A DNA stretch of 64,000 nt from BOG-1155 sp050012495 (GCA_050012495.1 JBEKHB010000023.1:1-64000); one strand, 5' to 3'. Counted from the stretch's first letter, positions 50,507-60,170 are shown. Notes: generated by a model not told the origin, from the letters alone. Made by a program: numbers and translations.

Positions 50507-52455
50507 TCGCCGATGTCGCGCTCCCTCTGCCCATAGACAGGGTATTTTCCTACGCGGTTCCCGCCGTGCTGGTCCCGTTTACACGGCCATTCTTGCGGGT
50601 CAGGGTCCCCTTCCGCACGCGCTCGCTTGTCGGTTTCGTGCTGCGCGTTGACGAGGGGGCAGGAGAGGGCCTAAAAGCCATCCAGGATGTCGTCGATTGT
50701 GTCCCGCTTATTGACGACGCCTGTTTCGAGCTGTGCAACTGGGCATCAGCCTACTATGCGGCCCCCATCGGCCTCGCACTCAAATACGCGCTTTCCTTGA
50801 CCACAAAAATGGAAAAATACCGCGTGGTGAAAACCCAAGACCCGTCTCTCGTCCACCTGAACAACCTTACACTGAAGAAAGCATGTGCCTTCACCGGCAG
50901 AATGCGGGTCCTTGATTACCTCAACCGGTCGCTCGTGGAGCTTGCCGATATCTTTACGGGGAAGACATTGGAACGCGGAAAGCAGCCTGGCCGGGCAGGC
51001 GCATACCGGGCCACCTTGTTCCTCGGAGGGGTGAGAGAACGCCTCGCGTTCTACACTGCCCTCATTTCAGAAGAGCTTCGTCGCGGGAGAAACGTGCTCA
51101 TGCTTCTCCCCGATTACCAGGCAGCAGGTGCTTTTTTCTCCCGTTCCCTCTCGGAAAGCTTCCCCGGTGCAGTCTTCTGGTATGGCAGCTCACTACCCGA
51201 GAAGAGGAAGGCCGAGACGTACTTCAGGGCGACGGCCGAGGGGGGGCGCCTGATACTGGGGAATAAGAGCTGCGTCTTTCTCCCCCTTTTCAATAACGGC
51301 CTTGTCATTATCGAAAGACCTGAGGAAGACGGGTACCGCAACGAGGAGGCTTTCAGATTTGACGCGGGCCGCCTGGCCGTCAGGAGGGCCGAGATCGAAG
51401 GGGTCCGGGTCGTCCTCGGGAGCGCCGCCCCTCCCCTGGAGGTACTGAAACTGGCGGCCGAGGGCGTGGTTGATGTCGTGGAAGGCCCGCCCATAGAAAG
51501 GCCCCCCGTGTTATCGATGAGGGGCGATAAAAATGGGGGGCGCCACTCCTACATGCCCGACGCAATGATATGCGCCATAAAAGAGGTCCTGGATCGATGC
51601 GGAAATGTCGTTATCCATACGCCGCGAAAGTCCTATGCGGCACACCTTTTTTGCGCCGAGTGCAGCCGGCCGCTTCTTTGCCCGACTTGCGGGGCAGCCG
51701 GCCTCAGCTACCATAAGGCAGTCGAGACGCTGGCCTGCAACAGTTGCAAGAGTCTCTTCCCTTATGAAGAGCGGTGTCCCCGCTGCGGCTCCAAATCCAT
51801 CATGTTCTTCGAGGTTGGCGCCGAATACCTGGAGGCGCGGATGAAGGAGATTTTTCCCGACAGGACGGTGCTCAGGGTTACCGGCGAGACGGAGAGACTT
51901 ACGGATCTCCGGTCATTGGAAAGCGGCACGGGGAATATTATCGTGGGAACCCACATCCTCTCGAAGCTCTACGGGCTTGACGCGAGCCAGCTCATACTCT
52001 ATGGATGGGAGGACCTGCTCAGGATCGGCGGATACAGGGCGAGAGAGAAGATGTTTCAGGTGCTCACGAATCTCATCGACGCCCTGAGGCCGCAGAAACT
52101 TCTCCTCTACACCCGCGGCGAGACCCTTGACCTGTCGCCCTTTCTCTTTCCCCGGCAATTCTATGACGACGAGTTGGCGAAGAGGCGGGCTGCCGAATTT
52201 CCCCCTTATGTCCGGCTCGTTTCCATAAACGTCTTGAAACGAAGCCGGCCGGCCGGCGAGAAGATCGTCGAAGCGATTGAAAGGTTGACGCAAGATGCCG
52301 CGCTGGACCACCAGATGCTTGGCCCGATCCAGGTGAAGGGACGGTATGGCTGGAGGGTGATACTTAAAGGGGAAGGAGAAGCCTTCTCCGCGCTCCTCGC
52401 GTCCCTCCACCGGCTTCCCGGCGTACATATCGAAGCCGATCCCCTCAACGTCTGA
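50503..52455 (+). CDS. priA: PriA-like primosomal protein lacking helicase ATPase motifs
   Basis: The 650-aa protein aligns with PriA along its length: a 3' DNA-binding N-terminus (ADVALPLPIDRVFSYAVP), the helicase lobes, and the zinc domain with all eight cysteines (384, 387, 393, 396, 412, 415, 425, 428). The catalytic motifs are gone. Motif I, normally G-x-T-G-S-G-K-T, reads GGVRERLAF near 175. The DEEH box reads VIIERPEEDGY near 270. Motif VI, normally QVxGRAGR, reads QVLTNLIDAL near 519. The rest stays recognisable (VVLGSAAPPLEVL), so the reading frame is under selection. It may load the primosome without unwinding DNA. Start overlaps murI. Confidence 0.88.
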   Translation: MIADVALPLPIDRVFSYAVPAVLVPFTRPFLRVRVPFRTRSLVGFVLRVDEGAGEGLKAIQDVVDCVPLIDDACFELCNWASAYYAAPIGLALKYALSLTTKMEKYRVVKTQDPSLVHLNNLTLKKACAFTGRMRVLDYLNRSLVELADIFTGKTLERGKQPGRAGAYRATLFLGGVRERLAFYTALISEELRRGRNVLMLLPDYQAAGAFFSRSLSESFPGAVFWYGSSLPEKRKAETYFRATAEGGRLILGNKSCVFLPLFNNGLVIIERPEEDGYRNEEAFRFDAGRLAVRRAEIEGVRVVLGSAAPPLEVLKLAAEGVVDVVEGPPIERPPVLSMRGDKNGGRHSYMPDAMICAIKEVLDRCGNVVIHTPRKSYAAHLFCAECSRPLLCPTCGAAGLSYHKAVETLACNSCKSLFPYEERCPRCGSKSIMFFEVGAEYLEARMKEIFPDRTVLRVTGETERLTDLRSLESGTGNIIVGTHILSKLYGLDASQLILYGWEDLLRIGGYRAREKMFQVLTNLIDALRPQKLLLYTRGETLDLSPFLFPRQFYDDELAKRRAAEFPPYVRLVSINVLKRSRPAGEKIVEAIERLTQDAALDHQMLGPIQVKGRYGWRVILKGEGEAFSALLASLHRLPGVHIEADPLNV

Positions 52456-52517
52456 TACTCCGGCACATTTTTCCTTTGCTTTTCGGCTCTGCGGGATTAC
52501 AATGGAAGAGGTTTACC

Positions 52518-52763
52518 GTGCGCATTCTGATCAACTGGTTCATCACGACCATCGCCATCCTGATTGCCGCCCTTTTTCTGCCCGGCGTCACCGTCCGAAG
52601 CTTCGGCGCCGCTCTCGTTACCGCTCTCGTCCTCGGACTCATCAACGCCTTCATCAGACCGATCCTCATATTTCTGACCCTCCCTCTCACGATCCTCACC
52701 CTCGGACTTTTCACCTTCTTTTCTTTCGTGAGCTTTGTGCTCCATCGCATAGCCCCCGTCTGA
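52518..52763 (+). CDS. Phage holin family IV-type membrane protein, short
   Basis: GTG 52518 behind GGAAGAGGTTTACC gives 81 aa. The segments LINWFITTIAILIAALFLPG, LVTALVLGLINAFIRPILIF and LTLPLTILTLGLFTFFSF match the PF04020-type four-helix family, which is chromosomal and not tied to phage lysis. The usual last helix is missing: the frame ends shortly after the third helix with VLHRIAPV. Another frame downstream (GGIFGVLSACL, about 52840-52870) resembles the missing part, so the gene may be frameshifted or decayed at its 3' end. Confidence 0.65.
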   Translation: MRILINWFITTIAILIAALFLPGVTVRSFGAALVTALVLGLINAFIRPILIFLTLPLTILTLGLFTFFSFVSFVLHRIAPV

Positions 52764-52940
52764 TGCCGAGTCGCCTTCATTGACCCATCTTTGTTCAGGA
52801 CGGTCTCCCTCGACGGCAGGCTCTACGAGGCGCCGGCGGCATTTTCGGCGTCCTATCCGCCTGCTTGACAATCAAATTCGCCCGCATTAGAATCTGATCG
52901 GGAGCTTCACAGTCAAAACATTTCTTGCAAGGAGGTCACG

Positions 52941-53249
52941 ATGAAGGACCTGCATGAGATATACACGACGTTCAAGAAGGACTTCCCCGAGATCTATCGG
53001 GGACACGAGGCCCTTGGCAAGAAGATACACGAGGAAACAGGCCCGCTGCCCGAGAAGGTCCGCTGGCTCATCAAGGTGGCGGTGTCCGGTGCGAGTGGCC
53101 ACACCATAGCTCTGGAAACCCATATTGCGAAAGCGAGGAAGGCAGGGGCGACGGAAGACGAGATCAAACATACGCTGCTCCTCATCATACAGACGGCAGG
53201 ATTCCCCACGTTCATGGAGGCGTACTCCACTTACAAAAAGATGAAGTAG
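52941..53249 (+). CDS. Carboxymuconolactone decarboxylase family protein
   Basis: ATG 52941 follows AAGGAGGTCACG. The 102-aa protein shows the CMD/AhpD-like helical core: LPEKVRWLIKVAVSGASGHT, LETHIAKARKAGATEDEIKH and TLLLIIQTAGFPTFMEAYST. The C-x-x-C redox pair of AhpD is absent (GASGHTIA at that place), so it is not an alkylhydroperoxidase. Family members act as decarboxylases or have unknown roles. It stands alone. Confidence 0.85.
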   Translation: MKDLHEIYTTFKKDFPEIYRGHEALGKKIHEETGPLPEKVRWLIKVAVSGASGHTIALETHIAKARKAGATEDEIKHTLLLIIQTAGFPTFMEAYSTYKKMK

Positions 53250-53396
53250 CGGCAAGCCCCTTATCCGAATCCCGCGGCATAACGACAAGGCGCCCCGCTC
53301 CGGACCATCGCATGAGCGATTGCCGGCCGGTCTTTTGATGCCTTGGAACCATTGCAACTACACGGGTTCGTGCTCAAAGTGCACGGGTGTCGACGG

Positions 53397-53824
53397 TCAC
53401 TTCTCATGACTATCACTCAAAAGCCCCTCAGAGGCGTCGTATACAATCCTTCCGTCCACGATCGTCATGAGTACCGGGATGCTCCCTATCCGATGGGCAT
53501 CGACCGTCAATATGTCGTCGCCGAGGACGCAAAAATCGGCGAGTTTACCTTTTTCAATGGATCCCTTCACATCGTCCATTAGGTCCTGCCAGGCGCCGTT
53601 TATCGTGTAGGCCCTGATGGCTTCCTCTCTTGAAAGACGTTGTTCCGGTCCATAGACCTTGCCGCTGCCGGCAGCCTCTCTTAGAATGGCGGCCTGGACA
53701 CCTTCGCGCCAGTTAGGATAGGTTACGGGCATATCGGAACTGAAAGTCAGGCGAACACCGGCGTCCATTGCGGCCTTGAAAGGCCAATCCCACATCAGCC
53801 TCTTGTCGCCGATCAGATGGGCTT
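53397..53824 (-). pseudogene. YtcJ-like amidohydrolase, C-terminal fragment
   Basis: The frame encodes AHLIGDKRLMWDWPFKAAMD, AGVRLTFSSDMPVTYPNW, SREEAIRAYTINGAWQDL and KGKLADFCVLGDDILTVDAH. These match the last third of YtcJ/amidohydrolase-3 proteins, including the metal-binding Asp in SSDMP. The catalytic N-terminal two-thirds are missing: upstream codons belong to a cytochrome gene in another frame. The fragment was probably left by a deletion that fused it to the neighbour. Confidence 0.75.
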
Positions 53825-54425
53825 GAGCCACTGCGGATGATCGTCGCCCTGGTGGCAGGTGCGGCACGCCTGCGGTTGCTGGGCTTCAATCTTCGAAAAA
53901 GTGTGGCGCGTGTGACAAGCGTCGCAGGAACCAGCCTGGGAACCCGTCCCGGCCGCCTTAAGGGCGGCCAGTTCCTTTTCATCCTTGGCCCCGAATTTGT
54001 GGCAACCCCCGCACCCTTTCCACCCTCTATCTGAACCCTCGATACGTGAGGGAAATTCGGCATGTTCGTAGCGCACTTCCAGGCAAGGGCATGTTTACCC
54101 GCCATGAACTCCTTGACCCGGCCTTCGTGGCATTTGGCGCAGGTTTCAGGCCCCACGATACCGGCCTTTGCAACGTCGGCAGCGGAGGTATGTGCCGTAC
54201 CGTGGCAAGTGTCGCAACCGACGCCCTTCTCTGCGTGCTTCGAAGCCTTCCAGTCGGTTACCAACGAGGGTGATAGTTTCTGATGGCATTGAAGGCACGC
54301 CTGACCCAGCTCGATCGTTCCAGCCCATACAGTCCGGGTGCCGCCTCCGGCAGCGGCTAGCGCCGCCACTGAGATTACAATCAATTCCAGGATGACGCCC
54401 TACGTGTTTTGTGGACTCTCTGCAT
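53813..54425 (-). pseudogene. Multiheme c-type cytochrome (HAO-like), frameshifted and truncated
   Basis: A strong ribosome-binding site and ATG 54425 open the gene. The frame breaks near 54384-54395, just before a hydrophobic signal segment (VISVAALAAA). It then encodes heme motifs CLQCH, CDTCH and CAKCH, breaks again near 54012-54018, and continues in a third frame with CGGCH, CDACH and CRTCH. The layout and MAGKHALAW and CDACHTRHTFS resemble octaheme hydroxylamine oxidoreductase-type cytochromes. The C-terminus ends at HPQWLKPI where the amidohydrolase fragment starts. Two frameshifts plus truncation make it a pseudogene. Confidence 0.8.
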
Positions 54426-55049
54426 TTTCTCCTCCTTACGATCTGTGGGCAAAGCCCATGTCTATTTGTTCGGGAACTTCAGGTTAAACAGCAACAGTTG
54501 TGCCAGAACTTGACCCGTGGCATCATTTGCATACCAATCCTACAATATCGCTCTGTTGTGACAAGGCTACAGATCTGAGACCAGGTCCCGATGGGGTAGA
54601 ATATACCCACCATCAGGAGCAGTTGATAACGGGACTCGGGAGGCCAGGAGAGGGAGTTGCCATTGGAACAGGCGGGTTGCAAGGGGGGTGGGTCCTTGGG
54701 GTTTTGATCCCCGATGGGTATCGGGATACCCACGTACCCACCTCAGGCATCCCTCTTGGTGGGGTTGGCGGTTAAGAGTGAATCCGCGTTACCGGTACAG
54801 ACGGACTCACCACCAGGTTGGATGGTATTGGTTAGGGGAGGTGCTCAGGACCAGTTTTGCCGACGTAACCATAGCCCTTCGCTGCCCAATATTCAACGGC
54901 CGTTTCGAACAGGGGAGTCGCCCCCGGCCCGTGTGACGGCGACGAGGGCGATCTACCTCCATGTGATCCTTTTCCTAGGTAACAATCGCGATTTTCCCTT
55001 GAGTCGCATATATGATCCCGCGCCCCCGCCTTCCTCCTCGGTCTGTTGT
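54426..55049. other. Unassigned intergenic region
   Basis: About 620 bases with no ORF I can defend. The local palindrome GGGTATC-GG-GATACCC (about 54716-54731) and G/C-rich runs are present. A minus-strand frame near 54850-54930 (AVEYWAAKGYGYVGKTGP) has protein-like composition but no recognisable family and stops soon. It could be mobile-element debris at the edge of the accessory region. Confidence 0.4.
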
Positions 55050-56288
55050 TCAACGCAGGGCTTCGGCGACGGCACCAAAGAAATCGAAAGGAATGGGAGG
55101 GACCGGCCTCGATTGCGAGCTAAGCAGAACGATGACCAGATGTTCTCGCGGATTTACATACATAAACTGTCCGAAGATCCCGGCAGCCACATAGGCTCCT
55201 TTGTGGATTTCCCCTGTTTCGGGCTTTGGCATCCACCACATGTACCCATAGTCGTAAGGAAGTTTATGCCCTGCAAAAAGAATGGGTATGTCCAGTGGCT
55301 TAGTCGCATCAGCCATCCACCCATCGGGCAATACTTTGGTTCCACCGATCTGGCCATCGCCCAAGACGAACAATCCAAAACGACCTAAGTCTCGTAGCGT
55401 TGCGGAAAGGCCGCTCCCACCGGCTTCAATACCGTTCGGCGCTTCCACCCACCAAGTCGCATCTCTTTCCATGCCGTATTTTGCCCAGATTTTTTCCGAC
55501 AGGTACTCGGAAACGGGACGTTTAATTGCGGCGCGGAGCAAAGCTCCCGCGATAGACGTCTCACCCGTACTGTAGTTCGCGATACTTCCCGGAGCTCCGA
55601 CCCTCGGCAGGCTTCCCATATATTTCAGTATCGCGCCTGGTTCCCAGTTAATCTGGTATTCAAGTAACTTGCGCCGGTCTGAAGCGGGATTGGTATAGGT
55701 TTCATCCCACTTCACACCGGACGCCATGTGCAACAGTTGCCGGATGGTTACCCCGTCATAGGCTGTTTTGGCCAGTTCCGGCAGGTATTTCACCACGGGA
55801 TCATCCACACTTTTAATGTGGCCATCCTTGACGGCTGCGCCAATCAGTGTAGTCGTTACCGCTTTCGTTATCGAAAAAAATATCCATCGCGTGGCATCAT
55901 TGATTCCCAGTTCATAGTTTTCAAAGGCGATCTTCCCGTCCTTCAAGACTAACAACCCGGCGATCCGATTCATGGAAAGGTAATCGAATAGATTGATTGT
56001 TTGGGTTCCACTCTTAATTTTAAGTGCGTTTATGTCGAGCGGATTCCGGGCCGGGGGGAGGGGATGTACTTTCAGTCCACGGTTGACGGTCCGGGTAGGA
56101 AACAAACGGTCGAAATTGCTAAAGGCCCGAACCTGCTCATCCGGGAATAAGCAGCCATCATATAGTGAACGAACGCCGGGCATCGTGTCTTCGGCTGCCA
56201 CGCCGGCAACTTCTGCCAAAAGAATGATACCAAACCCAAAGATAGCCAATATTCCCAGAAACCCCGAACCTTGCCTCAAAATCTTCAT
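55050..56288 (-). CDS. Exported NylB-like serine hydrolase (beta-lactamase fold)
   Basis: The 412-aa protein has a signal peptide (LGILAIFGFGIILLAEVAGV). The catalytic S-x-x-K is FFSITKA (Ser139, Lys142) and the tyrosine is in IANYSTGE (Tyr239). Overall layout (an R-T-V-N-R-G segment, then INLFDYLSMNRIAGLLVLKD, YDGVTIRQLLHMASGVKW and RDATWWVEAPNGIEAGG) resembles 6-aminohexanoate-dimer hydrolase NylB and related esterases more than true beta-lactamases. It should hydrolyse amide or ester bonds outside the cytoplasm. It is the last gene of a minus-strand series with an amidase and nitrilases. Confidence 0.82.
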   Translation of the reverse strand: MKILRQGSGFLGILAIFGFGIILLAEVAGVAAEDTMPGVRSLYDGCLFPDEQVRAFSNFDRLFPTRTVNRGLKVHPLPPARNPLDINALKIKSGTQTINLFDYLSMNRIAGLLVLKDGKIAFENYELGINDATRWIFFSITKAVTTTLIGAAVKDGHIKSVDDPVVKYLPELAKTAYDGVTIRQLLHMASGVKWDETYTNPASDRRKLLEYQINWEPGAILKYMGSLPRVGAPGSIANYSTGETSIAGALLRAAIKRPVSEYLSEKIWAKYGMERDATWWVEAPNGIEAGGSGLSATLRDLGRFGLFVLGDGQIGGTKVLPDGWMADATKPLDIPILFAGHKLPYDYGYMWWMPKPETGEIHKGAYVAAGIFGQFMYVNPREHLVIVLLSSQSRPVPPIPFDFFGAVAEALR

Positions 56289-56525
56289 TATAAGCCCTTT
56301 TCCGTAATGGATTGATAGACATTGATAAGAAACTCATGTTCCGGATGACCTCATTATAAAAACTCTTTCCGGCAGGAAAAGAACCTTACCCACACTTTCG
56401 CCTACCTCTACAAAGAGTGGGGTCCGCCCGGGAGGCATGAATATGTGTACCCCTGCCGCGTATCGCCACCGCTATAAACGCGTATCGTTTCTCCTGCCTG
56501 AAATAGTGCTTTGCCAAATCAGGCT

Positions 56526-58097
56526 CTAAGCAATCTTTGCCACCACCTCTGCTAAGGCTGGCCGCCGCTTCCAGATAGTGCCGCTTGCCTCCTGGAATGC
56601 ATACCCAAGCTGCAACACGCCGAAATCGTCCTGATGACGCCCGACAATCTGAACGCCTACCGGCAGGCCGCTTTGCGAGAACCCGCAAGGGACCGAGAGC
56701 GCAGGGTTGCCGATGGTCGAAATATACGAAGCCGACTTCATCCAGTCGATATAGCTATTCATCTTCACGCCCTCAATCTCGGTGGGATATTCCATCTTGA
56801 CATCGAAGGGCAGCACCTGGCTCACCGGGAGGACTATAAACTCATACTTCTCCATGAACTGCCGGACCCTATGGTAGAGTGCCGTTCGCTTCAGTTCCAA
56901 CCGGGCGAGTTGGGGACCCGTCTGGGCGTATCCCTGCTCGATGTTCCAGATCACCGTGTCCTTGACCTTGCGCCGCACGTCCATGTTCTTTACCATGTCC
57001 CCAAGACCGCCTTCCAAAAACCACGCCCGATGAGCATTAAAAATCTCGTTCGCATCCGAGTAGTCCGGCTCTGCATCCTCAATAATACACCCGAGCGATT
57101 CGAACCATTTTCGAGACGAATCGACCGTCTCCTTGACCGCACGCTCGTAAGGCAGCCCTAAAGTGGCCCAGGCGATGCGGGTACCCTTAAAGCTGCGGGC
57201 GAGGGGTTGGGCAAATTTGCTGCCCGGTTCAGTGATGCTTATAGGCGATCTCGGATCAGGGCCGGCGATGGCCGTCATGAAAAGCGCGATGTCCTGAACG
57301 GTACGCGCCATAGGGCCGTGAACACCAAGGGTAAACCATCCCATTGGAAGCGGCCAGGAGGGCACCCTCCCCGGCGACGGGCGCAACCCGACTACGTTAC
57401 AGAAGCTTCCCGGGTTGCGGAGCGACCCGCCCATGTCGCTTCCGTCGGCCAGTGGGACCATGCCGCAGGCGAGGGCTACGGCCCCGCCGCCGGTGCTGCC
57501 GCCGCAGGTCTTGGTAAGGTCGTAGGGGTTCAGCGTAGGCCCGAAGACGGCGTTAAAGGTCTGTGAGCCTGCCCCAAACTCGGGACAATTGCTCTTTCCG
57601 ACCATGATCGCGCCCGCCTTCTTTTCCCGCTCCACGATAATCGAGTCGAGATTGGGAACATTATCCTTCATGAGAAGCGAACCGGACGTAGTCCTGACGC
57701 CCTTGGTCGGCTCCAAATCTTTGACTGTAACGGGAAGGCCGTGAAGAGGCCCAAGGGTTTTCCCCTTTGCCATCGCCTCATCCGCTTCCCGGGCTCGCGC
57801 CAGAAGCTGTTCCGCGGGTATCAGCGTGACGATGGCGTTCACCTTTGAATTAACCCGATCGATCTGCTTTAGTGTGGCCTCCATAACCTCCCGGGCGGAC
57901 AGCTTTTTCTTTTGCACGAGTACGGCCATTTCGGTTGCTGTCATAAAACAGATATCCGGGTCGGATATGGTTGTGTAATTCCTCGCATCCGGTGCTCCGA
58001 GAACACCCGACGCGAACATCTGCCCCCCTGCCGCGGCTCCTAATAAGGCTCCGCCAAGCTTTAGTACGGTTCGCCGCGTGATCTTCCTCTCATCCAT
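56526..58097 (-). CDS. Tat-exported amidase (amidase signature family)
   Basis: I choose ATG 58097 (GGAGGGG upstream), giving 523 aa. A twin-arginine signal is clear: TRRTVLKLGGALLGAAAG, ending near SGVLGA. The amidase triad is intact: Lys126 in GLPVTVKDLEP, Ser201 in CGGSTGGG and Ser225 in GSDMGGSLRNPG. The usual second serine of GGSSGG is Thr. GNPALSVPCGFSQSGLPVGV is the conserved C-terminal motif. The family includes NylA-type cyclic-dimer hydrolases and aryl/peptide amidases. Export through Tat means it acts outside the cytoplasm. It follows the oxidoreductase gene by about 48 bases. Confidence 0.9.
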   Translation of the reverse strand: MDERKITRRTVLKLGGALLGAAAGGQMFASGVLGAPDARNYTTISDPDICFMTATEMAVLVQKKKLSAREVMEATLKQIDRVNSKVNAIVTLIPAEQLLARAREADEAMAKGKTLGPLHGLPVTVKDLEPTKGVRTTSGSLLMKDNVPNLDSIIVEREKKAGAIMVGKSNCPEFGAGSQTFNAVFGPTLNPYDLTKTCGGSTGGGAVALACGMVPLADGSDMGGSLRNPGSFCNVVGLRPSPGRVPSWPLPMGWFTLGVHGPMARTVQDIALFMTAIAGPDPRSPISITEPGSKFAQPLARSFKGTRIAWATLGLPYERAVKETVDSSRKWFESLGCIIEDAEPDYSDANEIFNAHRAWFLEGGLGDMVKNMDVRRKVKDTVIWNIEQGYAQTGPQLARLELKRTALYHRVRQFMEKYEFIVLPVSQVLPFDVKMEYPTEIEGVKMNSYIDWMKSASYISTIGNPALSVPCGFSQSGLPVGVQIVGRHQDDFGVLQLGYAFQEASGTIWKRRPALAEVVAKIA

Positions 58098-58145
58098 CAC
58101 TCACCCCTCCTCGGATAGCCTCAACCCCTCGCCTCCGTACGAGGG

Positions 58146-59858
58146 CTAGAACTGAAGCGCCGAATCGAGCTCTGATTCCGGTACGTCAAAGGTAAGGCCC
58201 GACGGTACCAACGGTTCCTCTGTGAAGAAACGCGGAAGGCGGTCGTCCTTGCTCGTAAAACCGGCCGCCTCATTAAATCCCTTTTCTGTCTTCAGCACTG
58301 AAGCGCCCAGGCTCATCAGGTAAGCGTCATCGGCCGACTGGCCCGTGACCGCAGCCGCACATGCGATCAGGTGCTTCTGCAAGTCCGGCATGTCGAGCAG
58401 CGGGAGAGAGGCAAAAAGACAGATGCCAAGGCTGTCAACCGCGGCGAAGTACCGCTGCAGAAAGCCGGACACCGGTCCTTGCCCCGTTGGAGCAGCTGGA
58501 TTGTACTCGGGGTTCATGGGACTGGGGAGCGCGTTTCCACAGGTATGGTCGGCACCCATGGGGGAGGTGGCGTAGGTCACGCCTGTGCCTTTCAGCAGGC
58601 GGGGATCGTAGCCCGCGAGGGATTGACCCTTTACCTGCGGAACCCTCTTCACCTTGAGCTTCTTACCCGTGGCAACGCAGCCATTGCCGATCATCGCTGC
58701 CTTCCCTATGCCTTTGCCCGCCTGCTCGATGAGGGCATAAGCGGCCTTTGCGTCTCCCCACGGAAGCAGGCCGCCCTCCATCGCCACTGCCACGGCAGCG
58801 CCTATCTCCATCGTATCAAGGCCCAGGTCATTACAGAGGCGGTTAATCCGCGCGACTTCGTCAAGGCTGGCAATGGCACAGTTGGAGCCCACAAGGGCTA
58901 AGGTCTCATACTCCAGACCGGAGACAATCTCCCCACCTTTCTCATCGGTATAGACGTTGGAGCATCCTATGACGCAGCCGTTCATGCAGCGGTGAACCGC
59001 TTTGCTGTTCGGCCTTTTCGCCATAGTTTCGACCATAAACTCCCCGGAGATCTTCTCCGCGCCGTCGAACTGACCTGATGAGTAATTCTTTGTCGGCAGA
59101 CAGCCGGCGGTGTTGATCATCATGACAAGGATAGGAGTCCCAAGCTGTTTCAGACCCTCCATAAGCGGATGAGAGAGTATCCCCTTGGTGAGATCGCCTG
59201 CTGCTTCCTTCAGCTTTGCCTCGTCGCTGATCTCTACCCCAGCGGCGCCCGCATCATCGATGACAACGGCCTTGAGGTTCTTCGAACCCATCACGGCACC
59301 AAGGCCGCCGCGGGCGGCCATCCTGATCTGGAAATCAGGGGACGTCGTGGAGACCGACGCAGCCTTGAGCTGCCCCTCCCCGGCTGGCCCTATGCTGATG
59401 ATAGCGACCCCATCGCCGTGCTCGGCCTTCAGCTTATTGATCGTCTCATAATTGCCCAGGCCTTTGAGACCCTTTGCAGGAATAAAAGTGACGCCGTGCC
59501 CGGTCACTTTTACCGTCACGGCATCCTTCGCGACGCCCTCCACAATGATCCCGTAAATGCCGAGTCTCGCCATCTTCGCAGCCGCAGCCCCTCCAGAATT
59601 GGCCTCTTTTATCGTGTTCGTCAAAGGGCTCTTCGCGCCCACTGAAAGGCGGCTGCTATTGGGAGCGATGGTGCCTGCCAGGATACCCGGAGCGAAAACC
59701 AGTTTGTTCTCTTTCCCAAGGGCGTCCGCCGTGGGAGGGACTTCCTCGGCCACGATCTTTGACGTAAGTCCTCGACCGCCAAGGTTCTTGTACACAGGCG
59801 GCACATCCTCATAACGGTACTGACTTTTCGTAAGGTCGATACGCAGCAGTCTTCTCAT
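58146..59858 (-). CDS. Aldehyde:ferredoxin oxidoreductase (W/Mo-pterin)
   Basis: The start is ATG 59858 behind TAGGGAGGAACACA, giving 570 aa. The extra 35 codons upstream are not family-like. Pterin-binding regions are LLRIDLTKSQYRYEDVPPVY, GGRGLTSKIV, APGILAGTIAPNSSRLSVGA and ARGGLGAVMGSKNLKAVV. The [4Fe-4S] ligands are Cys291, Cys295 and Cys299 (spacing slightly wider than the usual C-x2-C-x3-C) and Cys480 in DSLGICLFA. It oxidises aldehydes to acids with ferredoxin, or reduces acids. It is probably cytoplasmic and needs tungsten or molybdenum cofactor. It sits between the nitrilases and the amidase. Confidence 0.9.
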   Translation of the reverse strand: MRRLLRIDLTKSQYRYEDVPPVYKNLGGRGLTSKIVAEEVPPTADALGKENKLVFAPGILAGTIAPNSSRLSVGAKSPLTNTIKEANSGGAAAAKMARLGIYGIIVEGVAKDAVTVKVTGHGVTFIPAKGLKGLGNYETINKLKAEHGDGVAIISIGPAGEGQLKAASVSTTSPDFQIRMAARGGLGAVMGSKNLKAVVIDDAGAAGVEISDEAKLKEAAGDLTKGILSHPLMEGLKQLGTPILVMMINTAGCLPTKNYSSGQFDGAEKISGEFMVETMAKRPNSKAVHRCMNGCVIGCSNVYTDEKGGEIVSGLEYETLALVGSNCAIASLDEVARINRLCNDLGLDTMEIGAAVAVAMEGGLLPWGDAKAAYALIEQAGKGIGKAAMIGNGCVATGKKLKVKRVPQVKGQSLAGYDPRLLKGTGVTYATSPMGADHTCGNALPSPMNPEYNPAAPTGQGPVSGFLQRYFAAVDSLGICLFASLPLLDMPDLQKHLIACAAAVTGQSADDAYLMSLGASVLKTEKGFNEAAGFTSKDDRLPRFFTEEPLVPSGLTFDVPESELDSALQF

Positions 59859-60116
59859 TGTGTTCCTCCCTATGTCTAGATTTTCAGCTGGGTGCGTAAG
59901 GCCGGATAGCCAGGCTGTCCTATCCTTCTTCCATTGCGTCATTTCCTCACCTCTCAACACCATTCAAAATGGCGCTCTCAAGGTACGCTCTTTCTCAATC
60001 AGGGAGGGCAAGCAAGTACAATGCTGGGCCGCGCCTAGACGCAAAGAAGGTTTTCAGTTGCCTGCACGCCGCCAATGGGGCAGCCATGCTCCATTATTCA
60101 GCATCTTGCACGCGTC

Positions 60117-60170
60117 AGGTGCGGTGCACCGGCAGACGGCGTTATGCTCATCAGCCGGCGCACCGCACCT
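60117..60170 (-). terminator. Long stem-loop after nitrilase 1
   Basis: AGGTGCGGTGC (60117-60127) pairs perfectly with GCACCGCACCT (60160-60170), and CCGGC/GCCGG extend the stem across a one-base mismatch. It lies 10 bases past the nitrilase stop. No T-run follows, so it may be an mRNA-stabilising or Rho-assisted end. The rest of the 322-base gap to the oxidoreductase gene (60116-59859) holds nothing else I can name. Confidence 0.5.
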
